Assembly (NCBI GenBank): GCA_029013165.1
Contig: JAQXMV010000133.1
Span: 1 to 24,075, forward strand
DNA from: Oscillospiraceae bacterium
GTDB taxonomy: Bacteria; Bacillota; Clostridia; Oscillospirales; Acutalibacteraceae
Direction: 5' to 3'
DNA: 24,075 nucleotides
Shown: positions 6,847 to 15,869 of the stretch, one piece after another
How positions within the stretch are numbered: position 1 is the first letter of the stretch
How the letters are laid out: each line of letters opens with the position of its first letter
Position numbers and translations under genes: made by a program
Notes under the pieces: generated by a model
The model's database searches: none
Told to the model about the DNA's origin: nothing
The model's input: only the letters and a program-made list of their open reading frames with translations

Positions 6847-7875
6847 TTACTTTGGACCCTCACCGCGCCTGAGCTGACCGCAGGAAGCGTTAATGTCGCT
6901 TCCCAGGGTTCGCCTGACGGTGACATTGATCCCGTTTTTTTCAAGTACTTTGATAAACGCAGCAATGGTGCTGTCACTGCTTTTTTGATAATCTCTTTCT
7001 TTGACAGCGTTAACCGGTATCAGATTCACATGACACAGCATACCTTTGAGTCTCCCGGCAAGCTCAGCGGCACAGGCAACACTGTCATTCACACCGCTGA
7101 TCATGGCATATTCAAAGGAAATACGCCGCGAGGTAGCCTTGGTATAATCACGGCAGGCTTTCAGAAGTTCCTCGATATTCCATCGGTCATTGACCGGCAT
7201 GGTTTTGCTTCTGATTTCATCATTGGGTGCGTGCAGGGAAATTGACAAAGTAAGCTGCAGCTTTTTTTCCATCAGGTTATAAATTCCAGGAACCAATCCA
7301 CAGGTGGAAAGAGAAATATTCCTCATGGAAATATTTAGTCCGTTAACATCGCTGATGAGGCTGAGAAAACGCATCACATTGTCAAAATTATCTAGGGGTT
7401 CACCGACGCCCATCATAACGATGTGAGAAATCCGAATGCCGAGATCTTTCTGTGCAACATACACCTGAGAGAGAATCTCAGAGGCACTGAGATGACGCAC
7501 AAAGCCGGCAATACCCGAAGCACAGAAACGGCAGCCCATTTTGCAGCCGACCTGACTGGAAACGCAGATCGTGTATCCGTATTTATACTGCATGACCACG
7601 GACTCAATGAGTTCGCCGTCATGGAGACGAAAGAGATATTTAACTGTATTATCATACACTGAAACCAATTTTTTTTCAATAGTACATGTATAAATATCAT
7701 ACTTTTTTTGCAAATTATTTCTTAAATTTTTCGAAAGATTTGTCATTTCATCAAAAGAGTCTGCTCCGTGGCGGTGAAGCCACGAAAAAATCTGCCCCGC
7801 TTTGAAACTCTTTTCGTTCAGCGCAGCCATTTCCTCTTTTAATTCATCGAGCGTCAGCGATTTGATATCCGTCAT
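6847..7875 (-). CDS. rlmN: 23S rRNA (adenine2503-C2)/tRNA methyltransferase RlmN
   Basis: 342 residues, normal length. This radical-SAM enzyme uses a 4Fe-4S cluster held by C111, C115 and C118 (GCKMGCRFCASG). The two catalytic cysteines that form the methyl-carrying intermediate are C104 (YTICVSSQVG) and C332 (NASCGQLR). The spacing of C104 to the cluster cysteines matches Escherichia coli RlmN. The MGVGEPLDN motif (155-163) contacts SAM. It methylates A2503 in the peptidyl transferase centre and, in E. coli, A37 of some tRNAs. The ATG lies six bases after the rsmB stop with AAAGGA in the overlap. The absence of a housekeeping paralogue in the window and the conserved order rsmB-rlmN-stp-prkC favour RlmN over the resistance enzyme Cfr. 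Confidence 0.96.
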   Translation of the reverse strand: MTDIKSLTLDELKEEMAALNEKSFKAGQIFSWLHRHGADSFDEMTNLSKNLRNNLQKKYDIYTCTIEKKLVSVYDNTVKYLFRLHDGELIESVVMQYKYGYTICVSSQVGCKMGCRFCASGIAGFVRHLSASEILSQVYVAQKDLGIRISHIVMMGVGEPLDNFDNVMRFLSLISDVNGLNISMRNISLSTCGLVPGIYNLMEKKLQLTLSISLHAPNDEIRSKTMPVNDRWNIEELLKACRDYTKATSRRISFEYAMISGVNDSVACAAELAGRLKGMLCHVNLIPVNAVKERDYQKSSDSTIAAFIKVLEKNGINVTVRRTLGSDINASCGQLRRGEGPK

Positions 7876-7881
7876 AAGTTT

Positions 7882-9183
7882 TTATCCTTTTCGTTTGAAA
7901 CAGGCGGCGAAAAAGCCGTCACTATGGTCTGTGTGCGGCATAAAGGTTCGGTGCCCCGCGTCACCGGGGAAGATTCTTTCATAATCAAATTCTTCTGAAA
8001 GAGAAAGGAACTTTTCACACACCGCTTCATTTTCTGCCTTGGAGAGCGTACAGGTGGAATAGACCAGCCTGCCGCCGGCTTTGACATAATGGGATGCGTT
8101 GAGCAAAATTTTCAGCTGTATTTCCGGTAGGCCTGCCAGATCTTCGGGATTTTTATATTTAATTTCCGGCTTTCTGCGGATAATTCCAAGACCGGAACAG
8201 GGCACATCGCACAGCACTCTGTCAGCGACGGGCAGTGTCGGATCATAGTTTTCAGCGTTGCCGCAGTCGGCGGTAATGACAGAGATACCGAGCCTTTCGG
8301 CACCTTGTCTGATCAGTGAGACCCGGTGCTCATAGAGATCAAAGCACAGCAGACGGCCGGAATTATTCATTCTTTCTGCCATGGTGAAAGCCTTGCCGCC
8401 GGGAGCAGAGCAGAGATCCAGTACCGTTTCTCCCGGCTGAGGATCCACCGCCGCCGCACAAAGCTGAGAGGCCAGATCCTGAACATGAAAAAGTCCTTTC
8501 TGAAAGGCTACGGAATTTTCCACAGAGTTACCCGAAAGATTGATTTTCAAGGCATTTTCCACGGTTGTTTTTTCAGCTGTAATCCCCTCATCTGCCAGCA
8601 TCGAAATCAGGGAATCACAGTCGGTTTTTAGCGTATTGACGCGGATAAAGGTATCGGCAGAGCCGAGGGAACTTTCAAGCAGGCACAGCGTGTTCTCTGA
8701 GCCGTATTCTTCTATCCATTTTTCAACCAGCCATTTCGGGCAGGAATACTTGATGCTGAGAAACTCCGGCTCATTGTCTTTTTCAGGTAAAGATAAGCCC
8801 TTCTGACACAGCTTTCTCAAGACAGCATTGATCAGCGAGGCAGCATAGGCGGCACCGTTTTTCTTCGCCAGCTTTACGCTTTCATTGACGGCGGCCGAAT
8901 CAGGCACTTTATCCATATACAGGATCTGAAAAGCGCCCAGCCGCAGGGCGGTCAGCGCCTGCGGCTTGAGTTTTTTCGGGGATTTGGAAAGATAAAGAGA
9001 CAAATTATAGTCGATTGTCAACTGCCTTTCCATGACGCCGTAAAACAAAGCAGACACAAAAGACTTGTCTCTTATGTCAAGGCCTGATTTTGAGAGAAGA
9101 GCATCCAGGGCGAGGTTTGAAAAAGCCCCGTCCCTGTCGGTTTTCATCAGTGCTTCAAAGGCAAGCTGTCTTGGATTGATCAT
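7882..9183 (-). CDS. rsmB: 16S rRNA (cytosine967-C5)-methyltransferase RsmB
   Basis: 433 residues. An N-terminal NusB-like RNA-binding domain (about 1-130, from NPRQLAFEALMK to NAVLRKL) is followed by the SAM-dependent RNA cytosine-5 methyltransferase domain. The SAM site is DLCSAPGGK (256-264). The two catalytic cysteines are C329 (DVPCSGLG, 326-333) and C378 (STCTL, 376-380). It methylates C967 of 16S rRNA. The ATG has AAAGGAAG six bases upstream. It lies 35 bases after the zinc peptidase gene and just before rlmN, so two rRNA methyltransferases are co-transcribed with fmt, def and the kinase/phosphatase pair, as in Bacillus. Confidence 0.96.
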   Translation of the reverse strand: MINPRQLAFEALMKTDRDGAFSNLALDALLSKSGLDIRDKSFVSALFYGVMERQLTIDYNLSLYLSKSPKKLKPQALTALRLGAFQILYMDKVPDSAAVNESVKLAKKNGAAYAASLINAVLRKLCQKGLSLPEKDNEPEFLSIKYSCPKWLVEKWIEEYGSENTLCLLESSLGSADTFIRVNTLKTDCDSLISMLADEGITAEKTTVENALKINLSGNSVENSVAFQKGLFHVQDLASQLCAAAVDPQPGETVLDLCSAPGGKAFTMAERMNNSGRLLCFDLYEHRVSLIRQGAERLGISVITADCGNAENYDPTLPVADRVLCDVPCSGLGIIRRKPEIKYKNPEDLAGLPEIQLKILLNASHYVKAGGRLVYSTCTLSKAENEAVCEKFLSLSEEFDYERIFPGDAGHRTFMPHTDHSDGFFAACFKRKG

Positions 9184-9218
9184 AGCTTTCTTCCTTTACT
9201 TTATCTAAGATTCCACTG

Positions 9219-9905
9219 TCAGTTGCGCCGATTGCGAGTGCGCAGAAGCAGTCGCAGCAGAGAGGCAATGGAAACAAGCAACGAGGCAACATAGGTCATC
9301 GCCGCGGCTCTCAGGACTTTTTTGGCCGCCGGGAGCTCTTCCTCATAAAGCATTCCCGTTTCTGCAATCACACTCATGGCTCTCCTGCTGGCATTGAACT
9401 CAATCGGCAGTGTCACAAGCTGAAAAACAACAACAGCGGCAAAGAGCAGGATACCGATATTGGTCAGCAGCGGAAAGCCCAAAATATAACCGAAAATAGC
9501 AAGAAATATTCCGGCCGAAGAGCCGATATTGGCAACAGGCAGAACGGCGTTTCTGACTTTGATCGGCACATAATTTTCGGCGTGCTGTGCCGCGTGTCCG
9601 GCTTCATGGCAGGCGATTCCCACGGCGGCGACGGATGTGCCGGAATAAACTTCAGAGGAAAGCCTGATGACATTGCTTCTGGGATCATAGTGATCGGACA
9701 GCTTTCCGGAAACCTGTTCGATGCTGACATTGTTGATTCCGTAGTGCCGGAGCACCTGATAAGCCGCCTGTGCACCGGTCAGTCTCTTTTTATTCTGCAC
9801 CCGCGACATGTCGGCATAAGTTTTCTTAACATTATACTGTGCTAAGAGAGAAATAATAATAGCAGGAACAACAAGAATCAGATAATAATAATCGTAAAAA
9901 ATCAC
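9219..9905 (-). CDS. YugP-like neutral zinc metallopeptidase (Zn_peptidase_2)
   Basis: 228 residues with an N-terminal membrane helix (about 7-23), a zinc-peptidase motif HEAGH at 100-104, and further membrane segments at about 120-165 and 199-218. A possible third zinc ligand is the glutamate in LPIEFNASRRA (167-176), and NVIRLSSEVYSGTSVAAVG precedes the active site as in the family. The fold and membrane placement fit a site-facing membrane protease or quality-control peptidase. The substrate is unknown. The start codon is GTG, with AAGGTG six bases before it, and lies 20 bases past fmt. In Clostridia this gene commonly sits between fmt and rsmB. Confidence 0.9.
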   Translation of the reverse strand: MIFYDYYYLILVVPAIIISLLAQYNVKKTYADMSRVQNKKRLTGAQAAYQVLRHYGINNVSIEQVSGKLSDHYDPRSNVIRLSSEVYSGTSVAAVGIACHEAGHAAQHAENYVPIKVRNAVLPVANIGSSAGIFLAIFGYILGFPLLTNIGILLFAAVVVFQLVTLPIEFNASRRAMSVIAETGMLYEEELPAAKKVLRAAAMTYVASLLVSIASLLRLLLRTRNRRN

Positions 9906-9925
9906 TTACGACACCTTCTTTAAAC

Positions 9926-10858
9926 TTATTCTCCGAGGATCTCGCCGCAGTCCAGACTGCAGCCGTTGAGAAAATCTTTCGCAGACATTCTCTTTTTGCC
10001 CTCCAACTGGAGAGAGAGTATATCCACGCACTGATTGTCTCCGCAGCAGACGGTGACGGCGTCTGAAACGGCAACGATCTGCCCCGGAATATTATTTCCT
10101 TTTTTTGATGATAAAACCGAAGAATGTAGTTTTAAAGTTTTTCCATTCCATGTTGTGGAAGCGCCCGGCCAGGAATATAGTCCTCGAATCTGATTGTGCA
10201 CCTCTCGGGCGGAACGGCTCCAGTCAACGGGGCTCATTTTCTTTGACAGCAGTCCGACCTTGCTGGCCCGGGACTCATCCTGTTTCTGCGGTGAAAGCTC
10301 GCCTTTTTCCATCAGATCTATGGTTTCCATGAGAACCTCTGCACCGAGGGGAGCCAGTACCTCATACATTTTTTCTGTTGTGTCATTTTCGCCGATAGGG
10401 CACTTTTTGACGCGAAGAATATCACCGGTGTCAAGACCGGAATCCATCTGCATCGCCGTTACACCGGTTTCGCTGTCACCGTTTAGCACGGCAAAATGGA
10501 TCGGTGATGCGCCTCGGTATTTCGGAAGGATGGAGGCGTGAATATTCACGCAGCCATATTGGGGAAAGCTGAGAAAATCATCAGGCAAAATCTTTCCGTA
10601 GGCAACAACAACCACAAGATCCGGCTGAATTTCTTTGAGGATCTCCACTCCCCTGCCGTTTTTCAGCGTAGTGGGCTGAAAAACCTTAAGGCCAAGCTCC
10701 GTAGCCGCGACTTTCACCTCCGGAGGTGTGAGAACTTGCTTTCTGCCCACAGGCTTGTCCGGCTGACAAAAGACGCCGACCAGCTCATGCTTCGACGCAT
10801 GAAGAGCTTTTAAACAATCCACCGAAAAATCCGGTGTACCCATAAATGCGATGCGCAT
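9926..10858 (-). CDS. fmt: Methionyl-tRNA formyltransferase
   Basis: 310 residues, normal length. It transfers a formyl group from 10-formyltetrahydrofolate to initiator Met-tRNA. The N-terminal formyltransferase domain starts MRIAFMGTPDFSVDCL, includes the tRNA-contact stretch DKPVGRKQVLTPPEVK (34-49), and contains the catalytic site with N105, H107 (NIHASILPKYRGASPIH) and D143 (DSGLDTGDIL). The C-terminal OB-like domain follows from about 205 (SPVDWSRSAREVHNQIRGL). The ATG is three bases after the def stop, and its ribosome binding site AAAGGATG lies in the end of def, so the two opposing activities (adding and removing formyl) are translated side by side. Confidence 0.97.
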   Translation of the reverse strand: MRIAFMGTPDFSVDCLKALHASKHELVGVFCQPDKPVGRKQVLTPPEVKVAATELGLKVFQPTTLKNGRGVEILKEIQPDLVVVVAYGKILPDDFLSFPQYGCVNIHASILPKYRGASPIHFAVLNGDSETGVTAMQMDSGLDTGDILRVKKCPIGENDTTEKMYEVLAPLGAEVLMETIDLMEKGELSPQKQDESRASKVGLLSKKMSPVDWSRSAREVHNQIRGLYSWPGASTTWNGKTLKLHSSVLSSKKGNNIPGQIVAVSDAVTVCCGDNQCVDILSLQLEGKKRMSAKDFLNGCSLDCGEILGE

Positions 10859-10861
10859 TCG

Positions 10862-11350
10862 TCAATCATCCTTTCCCTGTCGTCTTCTTCTGACCTCTTC
10901 CGCGGTCAGCGTTTTCTCCTGCTTGTCTGTGTAGAGAATTCCTTCAAGATGATCAATCTCGTGACAGAAGCATCTTGCTTTCAATCCCGTTCCCTCATAA
11001 AGCCTCCACTGGCCTTTTCTGTTCTGCGCGCGGAGCTTCACATAATTCGGTCTCTTGACAAGGCCCCATTTTCCCGGCAGTGAAAGACAGCCTTCGCTGT
11101 CCTCCTGTTCACCGGAGGTCTCGATAATCTCCGGATTGATCAGCTCCATGTAGCCGTCGCCCACATTGATCACAATGGCGCGACGCAGAATACCAACCTG
11201 AACGGCAGCCAGTCCGGCGCCCTCGGCCTTATCCATTGTTTCACGCATATCATCAAGCAGGCAAGCTAATTTTTCGTCAAAATTGACCACCGGTCTGCTT
11301 TTCTTTCTCAGAACCGGATCGCCAACCGTTACAATTTTTCTGATTGCCAT
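10862..11350 (-). CDS. def: Peptide deformylase
   Basis: 162 residues. This metalloenzyme removes the formyl group from nascent proteins. All three family motifs are present: GAGLAAVQVG (44-53, with Val where many enzymes have Pro), EGCLSLPG (86-93, metal ligand C88) and HEIDH (130-134, two metal-ligand histidines and the catalytic Glu). The start is the ATG at 11350, since GGGAGG lies exactly seven bases before it; the frame can be read five codons further to a TTG, but that would include the ribosome binding site. A basic, Arg-rich tail ends the protein (EEVRRRRQGKDD). It lies 16 bases after priA and 3 before fmt. Confidence 0.96.
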   Translation of the reverse strand: MAIRKIVTVGDPVLRKKSRPVVNFDEKLACLLDDMRETMDKAEGAGLAAVQVGILRRAIVINVGDGYMELINPEIIETSGEQEDSEGCLSLPGKWGLVKRPNYVKLRAQNRKGQWRLYEGTGLKARCFCHEIDHLEGILYTDKQEKTLTAEEVRRRRQGKDD

Positions 11351-11366
11351 AAAAATACCTCCCAAT

Positions 11367-13817
11367 CTATATCAGGTTTTCGGGATTGATATCCGCCACA
11401 AGGGAAACCCCCGAATCATTCTTATCCTTACCGAATTCAATCAAAAGCTCGGAAATCATCTTCCGGAACGCCTTTGTGTTTTTGCACTTTACTATCAGTC
11501 TATACCTGAACTTATTATTTACCTTAGAAATCCTCGGCGGCATAGGCCCGAGAACAATAATTTTTTGCTCGGGATACTCTTCTTCCACCTTGGCGCGGAG
11601 CTTTGACAAAAACTGCCGTGAGGAATTGAGAGCCTTGACTTCATCTTCACTGACAAAAACAAGACTGCACAAATCGCAAAAGGGCGGATAGATCATCGTT
11701 TTTCGGATAATGATTTCATTCTGATAAAATCCGTCATAATCCTGTGCCTGCGCCAGACGAATGATGTGATTTTCCGGCGTCAGTGTCTGAATGAGAGCCG
11801 TGCCCATGCTTTTTCCCCGGCCGGATCTTCCGACGACCTGTGTGAGTAAATCAAAAGTGCGCTCCTCACTTTTATAGTCGTCATTATATAACTGCTGATC
11901 GGCATTAATCACGCCCACTAAGGTAACATTTTCAAAATTCAGTCCCTTGGCCACCATCTGCGTGCCGAGCATAATGTCATATTTGCCCTCACCAAAATCA
12001 ATCAGACCTTTTTCAAAGGCGTGACGGGTGGAGGTCGTGTCTGCGTCCAGGCGTAAAACTTTTGCTTGGGGTAAAAGTTTCTCCAGTTCCTGCTCGATGC
12101 GCTGGGTACCGTAGCCCGAATAGCGAACGGAATTTTTTCCACACTCAGGACAGGTCGAAGTCAATGGCGCGGAATAACCGCAGTAGTGACACATCAGCCG
12201 GTTATTCGCGCTGTGATAAGTCAGGGAAATGCTGCAATAAGGACAGCAGACCACACTGCCACAGCTGTCACAGGCAACGAAAGTATTGAATCCCCGACGG
12301 TTGATCAATAAAATAGACTGTTCTTTTTTTTCGATGTTCTTTTCCAGTCGTTCGAGAAGCTCAGAACTGATATTGTATCGGTTTCCGCTGCTTCTCTCCC
12401 TCTTCATGTCGACAACCGATACCTCGGGTAACACAGCGTCGCCGTAACGCTCCGTGAGCGTTTCCAGGGAATATTTTCCCCTTTTGGCGTTGGTGTAACT
12501 CTCAATACTGGGCGTCGCCGAAGAAAGCAACAACAAAGCGCCGTGGCCGGAAGCACGAAAACGAGCCACATCTCTCGTGTGATATCGCGGCGAGGACTCG
12601 GATTTATAGGTGTGTTCCTGCTCCTCGTCAATGACGATCAGACCGATATGAGAAAAGGGCAGAAATACCGCCGATCTTGTTCCCACGGCAATCTGAACCT
12701 GGCCTTCTGCCACACGCCTGAATTCATCGCGCCTTTCTCCTGCGGAAAGCGCACTGTGAAAAATCGCGACCTTATTGCCGTAGCGCCCCCGGAAAATGGC
12801 CATCATTTGAGGCGTCAGAGAAATCTCCGGCACCATGACGATGACCTGCTTTCCGTCGGCAATCACATCGTCAATCAGCCGCAGAAAAACCGAGGTTTTT
12901 CCGCTGCCGGTCACACCGTAAAGCAGGCTGACACCTCCGCCGTTTTGGTATTTTTGCAGCAAATGATCGTAGGCTGTTTTCTGCTGTTCAGTGAGTATGA
13001 TATCTTCTGTGGCACGGTCCGCCTTGATTTTGTTTTCCGGCACACGATAAACGGGAGTATCCCTTATTATCAGGATATTCTTTTTTTCGAGGGCCGCCAC
13101 TACAGATGAAGTGACGCCGGCAAAATAGCAGATATCCTTTACGGTGGCGCATCCCACATCCCGAAGAACGGTGACGACGCTCTTTTGCTTTGCCGTCAGC
13201 TTTAAGTCGTCCATATCTTTTATTTCCGGCGACAATTCTGCCGTTTTGACGCTGGCGTCTTTGAGAAGTCTGGAAGCGTCGTAATTTTTAATGATGAGCT
13301 TTTTCGCCGTCAGTTTATCGAGGATGCCACAGCTTTTGCTCAGACCGAGGCTCGCATATATTTTATCCGCTGTCTCAAATTTTTCCAGAGAAAGCATGTA
13401 TTCATACACTTGCTTATCGTCTTCACTGAGAGAAATATTTTTATCGCTTTTGACAGCAAAATAGCTGACTGCCGTCTTAAAGCTGACGCCGGCAGGTATC
13501 TGCACGCGCACCGCTTCATAATAAGTGCAAAAATATCTTTCTTTCAGAAATTCCGCAATTCTGAGATTCTCTTCGGTCACGATCAATTTATCATCGAGAA
13601 CACTGAGAATACTCTTGTAGTTGATTCCCTCTTCTTTTTCGGCTAAAGCAAAAACTACGCCCTGCCTTTTGGCAGCGGCTGAACGGCCGAAGCTGACCAA
13701 AACGCGGGCGCCCGGGATAACCCGAGAGCGAAGCTCTTCGGGTATTAAGTAGCTGTAAAAAAGGTCAAAATGATATGCAACATTTTCAATGGCAACCAAA
13801 GCAACCGTCTGCTCCAT
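11367..13817 (-). CDS. priA: Primosomal protein N' (replication restart helicase PriA)
   Basis: 816 residues. An N-terminal 3'-DNA-binding domain (about 1-105) and a winged-helix region come before the helicase core. The core has Walker A GVTGSGKT (301-308), the DEAH-like box DEEQEH (397-402), SSATPS (432-437), and late motifs GTQMVAKGLNFEN (618-630) and QVVGRSGRG (660-668). Between the helicase lobes lie eight cysteines in four CxxC-type pairs (C516/C519, C525/C528, C543/C546, C556/C559) that bind two zinc ions. PriA reloads the replicative helicase at stalled forks. The ribosome binding site is weak (AAGGGAAG at longer spacing), which may keep expression low relative to its neighbours rpoZ and def. 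Confidence 0.97.
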   Translation of the reverse strand: MEQTVALVAIENVAYHFDLFYSYLIPEELRSRVIPGARVLVSFGRSAAAKRQGVVFALAEKEEGINYKSILSVLDDKLIVTEENLRIAEFLKERYFCTYYEAVRVQIPAGVSFKTAVSYFAVKSDKNISLSEDDKQVYEYMLSLEKFETADKIYASLGLSKSCGILDKLTAKKLIIKNYDASRLLKDASVKTAELSPEIKDMDDLKLTAKQKSVVTVLRDVGCATVKDICYFAGVTSSVVAALEKKNILIIRDTPVYRVPENKIKADRATEDIILTEQQKTAYDHLLQKYQNGGGVSLLYGVTGSGKTSVFLRLIDDVIADGKQVIVMVPEISLTPQMMAIFRGRYGNKVAIFHSALSAGERRDEFRRVAEGQVQIAVGTRSAVFLPFSHIGLIVIDEEQEHTYKSESSPRYHTRDVARFRASGHGALLLLSSATPSIESYTNAKRGKYSLETLTERYGDAVLPEVSVVDMKRERSSGNRYNISSELLERLEKNIEKKEQSILLINRRGFNTFVACDSCGSVVCCPYCSISLTYHSANNRLMCHYCGYSAPLTSTCPECGKNSVRYSGYGTQRIEQELEKLLPQAKVLRLDADTTSTRHAFEKGLIDFGEGKYDIMLGTQMVAKGLNFENVTLVGVINADQQLYNDDYKSEERTFDLLTQVVGRSGRGKSMGTALIQTLTPENHIIRLAQAQDYDGFYQNEIIIRKTMIYPPFCDLCSLVFVSEDEVKALNSSRQFLSKLRAKVEEEYPEQKIIVLGPMPPRISKVNNKFRYRLIVKCKNTKAFRKMISELLIEFGKDKNDSGVSLVADINPENLI

Positions 13818-13838
13818 ATCACTTCACTTCCCTTAATG

Positions 13839-14048
13839 TTAAATATTCTTGATTTCTTCCGGCTCGCAGATCGTCAGCTCGCCGTCAAGAAATTCATCCA
13901 AAGCGTAGGAAACGGGTTTTTCCGTTCCGCATTTTTCGCTCAGAACAGGATCCTCGCTGATGTCTCTTGCTCTCTTGGCAACGGCGATAACCAGTGAATA
14001 TCTGCTGGTCTTGTCCTTTAATAATTCTCTGAGATCAGGGTTAAGCAT
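13839..14048 (-). CDS. rpoZ: DNA-directed RNA polymerase omega subunit
   Basis: 69 residues. The protein starts MLNPDLRELLKDKTSRYSLV, with the RYSLVIAVAKRARDI helix typical of omega, which clamps the beta-prime subunit during RNA polymerase assembly. It is shorter than the E. coli protein (91 residues) but similar to other Clostridia. The ATG overlaps the gmk stop by eight bases (ATGCTTAA), with GAGG nine bases upstream inside gmk, so the two are translationally coupled. This gmk-rpoZ pairing is conserved in most bacteria. In Bacillota omega has been linked to the response to (p)ppGpp-related guanine nucleotide changes, consistent with its neighbour Gmk. Confidence 0.95.
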   Translation of the reverse strand: MLNPDLRELLKDKTSRYSLVIAVAKRARDISEDPVLSEKCGTEKPVSYALDEFLDGELTICEPEEIKNI

Positions 14049-14655
14049 TGTTTATTACCTCACTTAATTTATTTTGCATGGAACTGATTTTAAGCTCCTC
14101 GGCTCTGATGATCGCCATACAGTCATCAACGGCCTTATCAAGCACATCATTTTCCACAATATAATCATACTCATCAGCTCTGACAATCTCTGCTCTGGCA
14201 ATGCTGAGACGGGCTTTGATCGCGTCATCGCTGTCTGTTCCCCGGCCGCGCAGTCTTTTTTCCAAGGCTTCAAATGACGGAGGAATAATAAAAATCTTAA
14301 CGGCGTCGGGAAAAATCTTCTTGACATTTTCGCCGCCTTCAACCTCGATGATCAAAAAGACCACCTTGCCTTCACGAAGCATTTCCCGAACCGGTGACGC
14401 CGGCGTACCGTAATAATTACTGCCGTAAACGGTGTATTCGAGCATATCGCCGTTTTTGATGCTTTTAAGAAAATCTTCACGGCTCACATAGTAATAGTTC
14501 ACCCCGTCCTTTTCCCCGGGACGGATCTGCCGTGTGGTCATAGATATGCTGCGGCAGGCTCTGCCGTCCATTCTTTTGATCATTTCAGCAACAACCGTGT
14601 CTTTCCCACATCCTGAAGGCGCCGAAATCACAATCAGCTTTCCCTTCTTATTCAT
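14041..14655 (-). CDS. gmk: Guanylate kinase
   Basis: 204 residues from the ATG at 14655. It phosphorylates GMP to GDP. The P-loop is APSGCGKDT (12-20); the Asp in place of the usual Ser is seen in other Clostridia. The GMP-binding and lid stretches follow: SMTTRQIRPGEKDGVNYYYVS, then EYTVYGSNYYGTP, then VFLIIEVEGG and the FIIPPSFEALEKRLRGRGTDS region. The frame runs a further 20 codons upstream into remA, but AGGAGG lies nine bases before ATG 14655 and the homologous part starts there. It overlaps the remA stop by eight bases and the rpoZ start by eight bases. Confidence 0.96.
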   Translation of the reverse strand: MNKKGKLIVISAPSGCGKDTVVAEMIKRMDGRACRSISMTTRQIRPGEKDGVNYYYVSREDFLKSIKNGDMLEYTVYGSNYYGTPASPVREMLREGKVVFLIIEVEGGENVKKIFPDAVKIFIIPPSFEALEKRLRGRGTDSDDAIKARLSIARAEIVRADEYDYIVENDVLDKAVDDCMAIIRAEELKISSMQNKLSEVINNA

Positions 14656-14917
14656 CGGCACAGTCCTCCTCGCAAATCCCGTTCTCGGAATCGAGACGGT
14701 TTGCAACGGTTTCACACTGCAGATAAGTCAAGATAACATGGTCACTGTCCATAATAATAACCGCCCTCGTTCTTCTGCCCTGCGTGGCGTCGATCAGAGT
14801 GCCCCGTTCCTTACATTCCTGAATGATTCTTTTTATGGGCGCGGAATCAGGACTGACAATGGCCACCAGACGCTGGGCATTGATCATGTTGCCGAAGCCG
14901 ATATTGATTAATTTCAT
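14648..14917 (-). CDS. remA: RemA/DUF370 family DNA-binding regulator
   Basis: 89 residues. It begins MKLINIGFGNMINAQRLVA and contains IVSPDSAPIKRIIQE and TLIDATQGRRTRAVIIMDSD, the hallmark strings of RemA. In B. subtilis RemA is an octameric or higher ring-shaped DNA-binding protein that activates matrix and osmoprotection genes; in Clostridia it is nearly always found between yicC and gmk, and its targets are less known. The C-terminal acidic tail (NGICEEDCADE) is an addition beyond the conserved core. The ATG has AAGGTGG seven bases upstream, immediately after yicC (12-base gap). Confidence 0.92.
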   Translation of the reverse strand: MKLINIGFGNMINAQRLVAIVSPDSAPIKRIIQECKERGTLIDATQGRRTRAVIIMDSDHVILTYLQCETVANRLDSENGICEEDCADE

Positions 14918-14929
14918 AACGCATCCACC

Positions 14930-15808
14930 TTATTCGATGTTTTGAACCTGTTCTCTGATTTTCTCTATTTCTGCCTTGATGTCGATCACTTTTTTGGCAA
15001 TGGCAACATCCTGGGCTTTGGAGCCGATGGTATTGGCTTCGCGGTTAAATTCCTGAACGAGGAAGTCCATTTTCCGGCCGATGGCCGTTTTGCTTTCCAT
15101 AAATTCATGCATCTGCGCCACATGACTTCTCAGTCTCACGGTCTCTTCCGCAACAGCGATCTTATCGGCATAGATCGCTGCCTCCGTGAGCAGCCTCTGC
15201 TCGTCCACGGAAACATCGCCGAGAACGCTCTTCATTCTTTCAAGGAGCTTTTCGTTATATTCTTTCACCGTTTCCGGTGAACGCTCTTCGATAAAGCTGA
15301 CATTTTCAAGGATCAGATCACAGCGGGAAAGAATATCATCTCTGAGTTTTTCGCCTTCCTTTTCGCGCATGGCAACAAAGGAAGCGACAGCCTCATCGGC
15401 AACACTTTTCACCGCCTGCCAGATTCTCTGTTCATCAGCTTCGCTCTTATGAACGGAGAAAATATCGTGATATTTGGCAATGGTGGAAACCGTCACATCA
15501 TCGGTCAGGGCATATCTTTCACTGAGTTCACGAAGCGCGGCAATGTAACCTCCCGCAAGAGAATGATTCACACTGACGATGCAGTCATCGGATTCCAGTT
15601 CCTCGATCTGAACATAGCATTCGATCTTGCCTCTGGAAACACATGACTGAACATAACTTTTAAGCTTTTCATCAAGGAAGCCGTAATTTCTCGGCACACG
15701 CGATGAAAAATCAAAATACCTGTGATTAACGCTTTTGATCTCGACAGTGATGCTCATGCCGTCAATGTTCTCCTGAGCTCTGCCGAAGCCTGTCATACTC
15801 CTGATCAT
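14930..15808 (-). CDS. YicC/YloC family endoribonuclease
   Basis: 292 residues. The N-terminus MIRSMTGFGRA is the family signature; EIKSVNHRYFDFSSRVPRN follows. The C-terminal half is helical, ending with the conserved GRKMDFLVQEFNREANTIGSKAQD and ending KAEIEKIREQVQNIE. E. coli YicC is reported to be an endoribonuclease that affects small-RNA turnover; the biochemical role in Clostridia is inferred. Two ATGs compete. The one at 15814 is one base after GGAGG, too close, and the one at 15808 has GGAGG at seven-base spacing, so it is chosen. It is the first gene of the 13-gene operon, driven by the promoter at 15870-15898. Confidence 0.93.
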   Translation of the reverse strand: MIRSMTGFGRAQENIDGMSITVEIKSVNHRYFDFSSRVPRNYGFLDEKLKSYVQSCVSRGKIECYVQIEELESDDCIVSVNHSLAGGYIAALRELSERYALTDDVTVSTIAKYHDIFSVHKSEADEQRIWQAVKSVADEAVASFVAMREKEGEKLRDDILSRCDLILENVSFIEERSPETVKEYNEKLLERMKSVLGDVSVDEQRLLTEAAIYADKIAVAEETVRLRSHVAQMHEFMESKTAIGRKMDFLVQEFNREANTIGSKAQDVAIAKKVIDIKAEIEKIREQVQNIE

Positions 15809-15869
15809 TTCCATTCCTCCAACATAACGGAATCAATTCTATATATCCGAAACAGTAGTTATCTAATTA

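Noticed and set aside
6831..6977. Longer N-terminus for the phosphatase, extending into rlmN
   Set aside because: The extra 49 residues overlap the rlmN coding region and lack any ribosome binding site; GTG at 6830 has AGGAG at proper spacing.
11351..11365. Five-residue extension of peptide deformylase from a TTG codon
   Set aside because: The extension would include the ribosome binding site of the ATG at 11350, and family members begin at that ATG.
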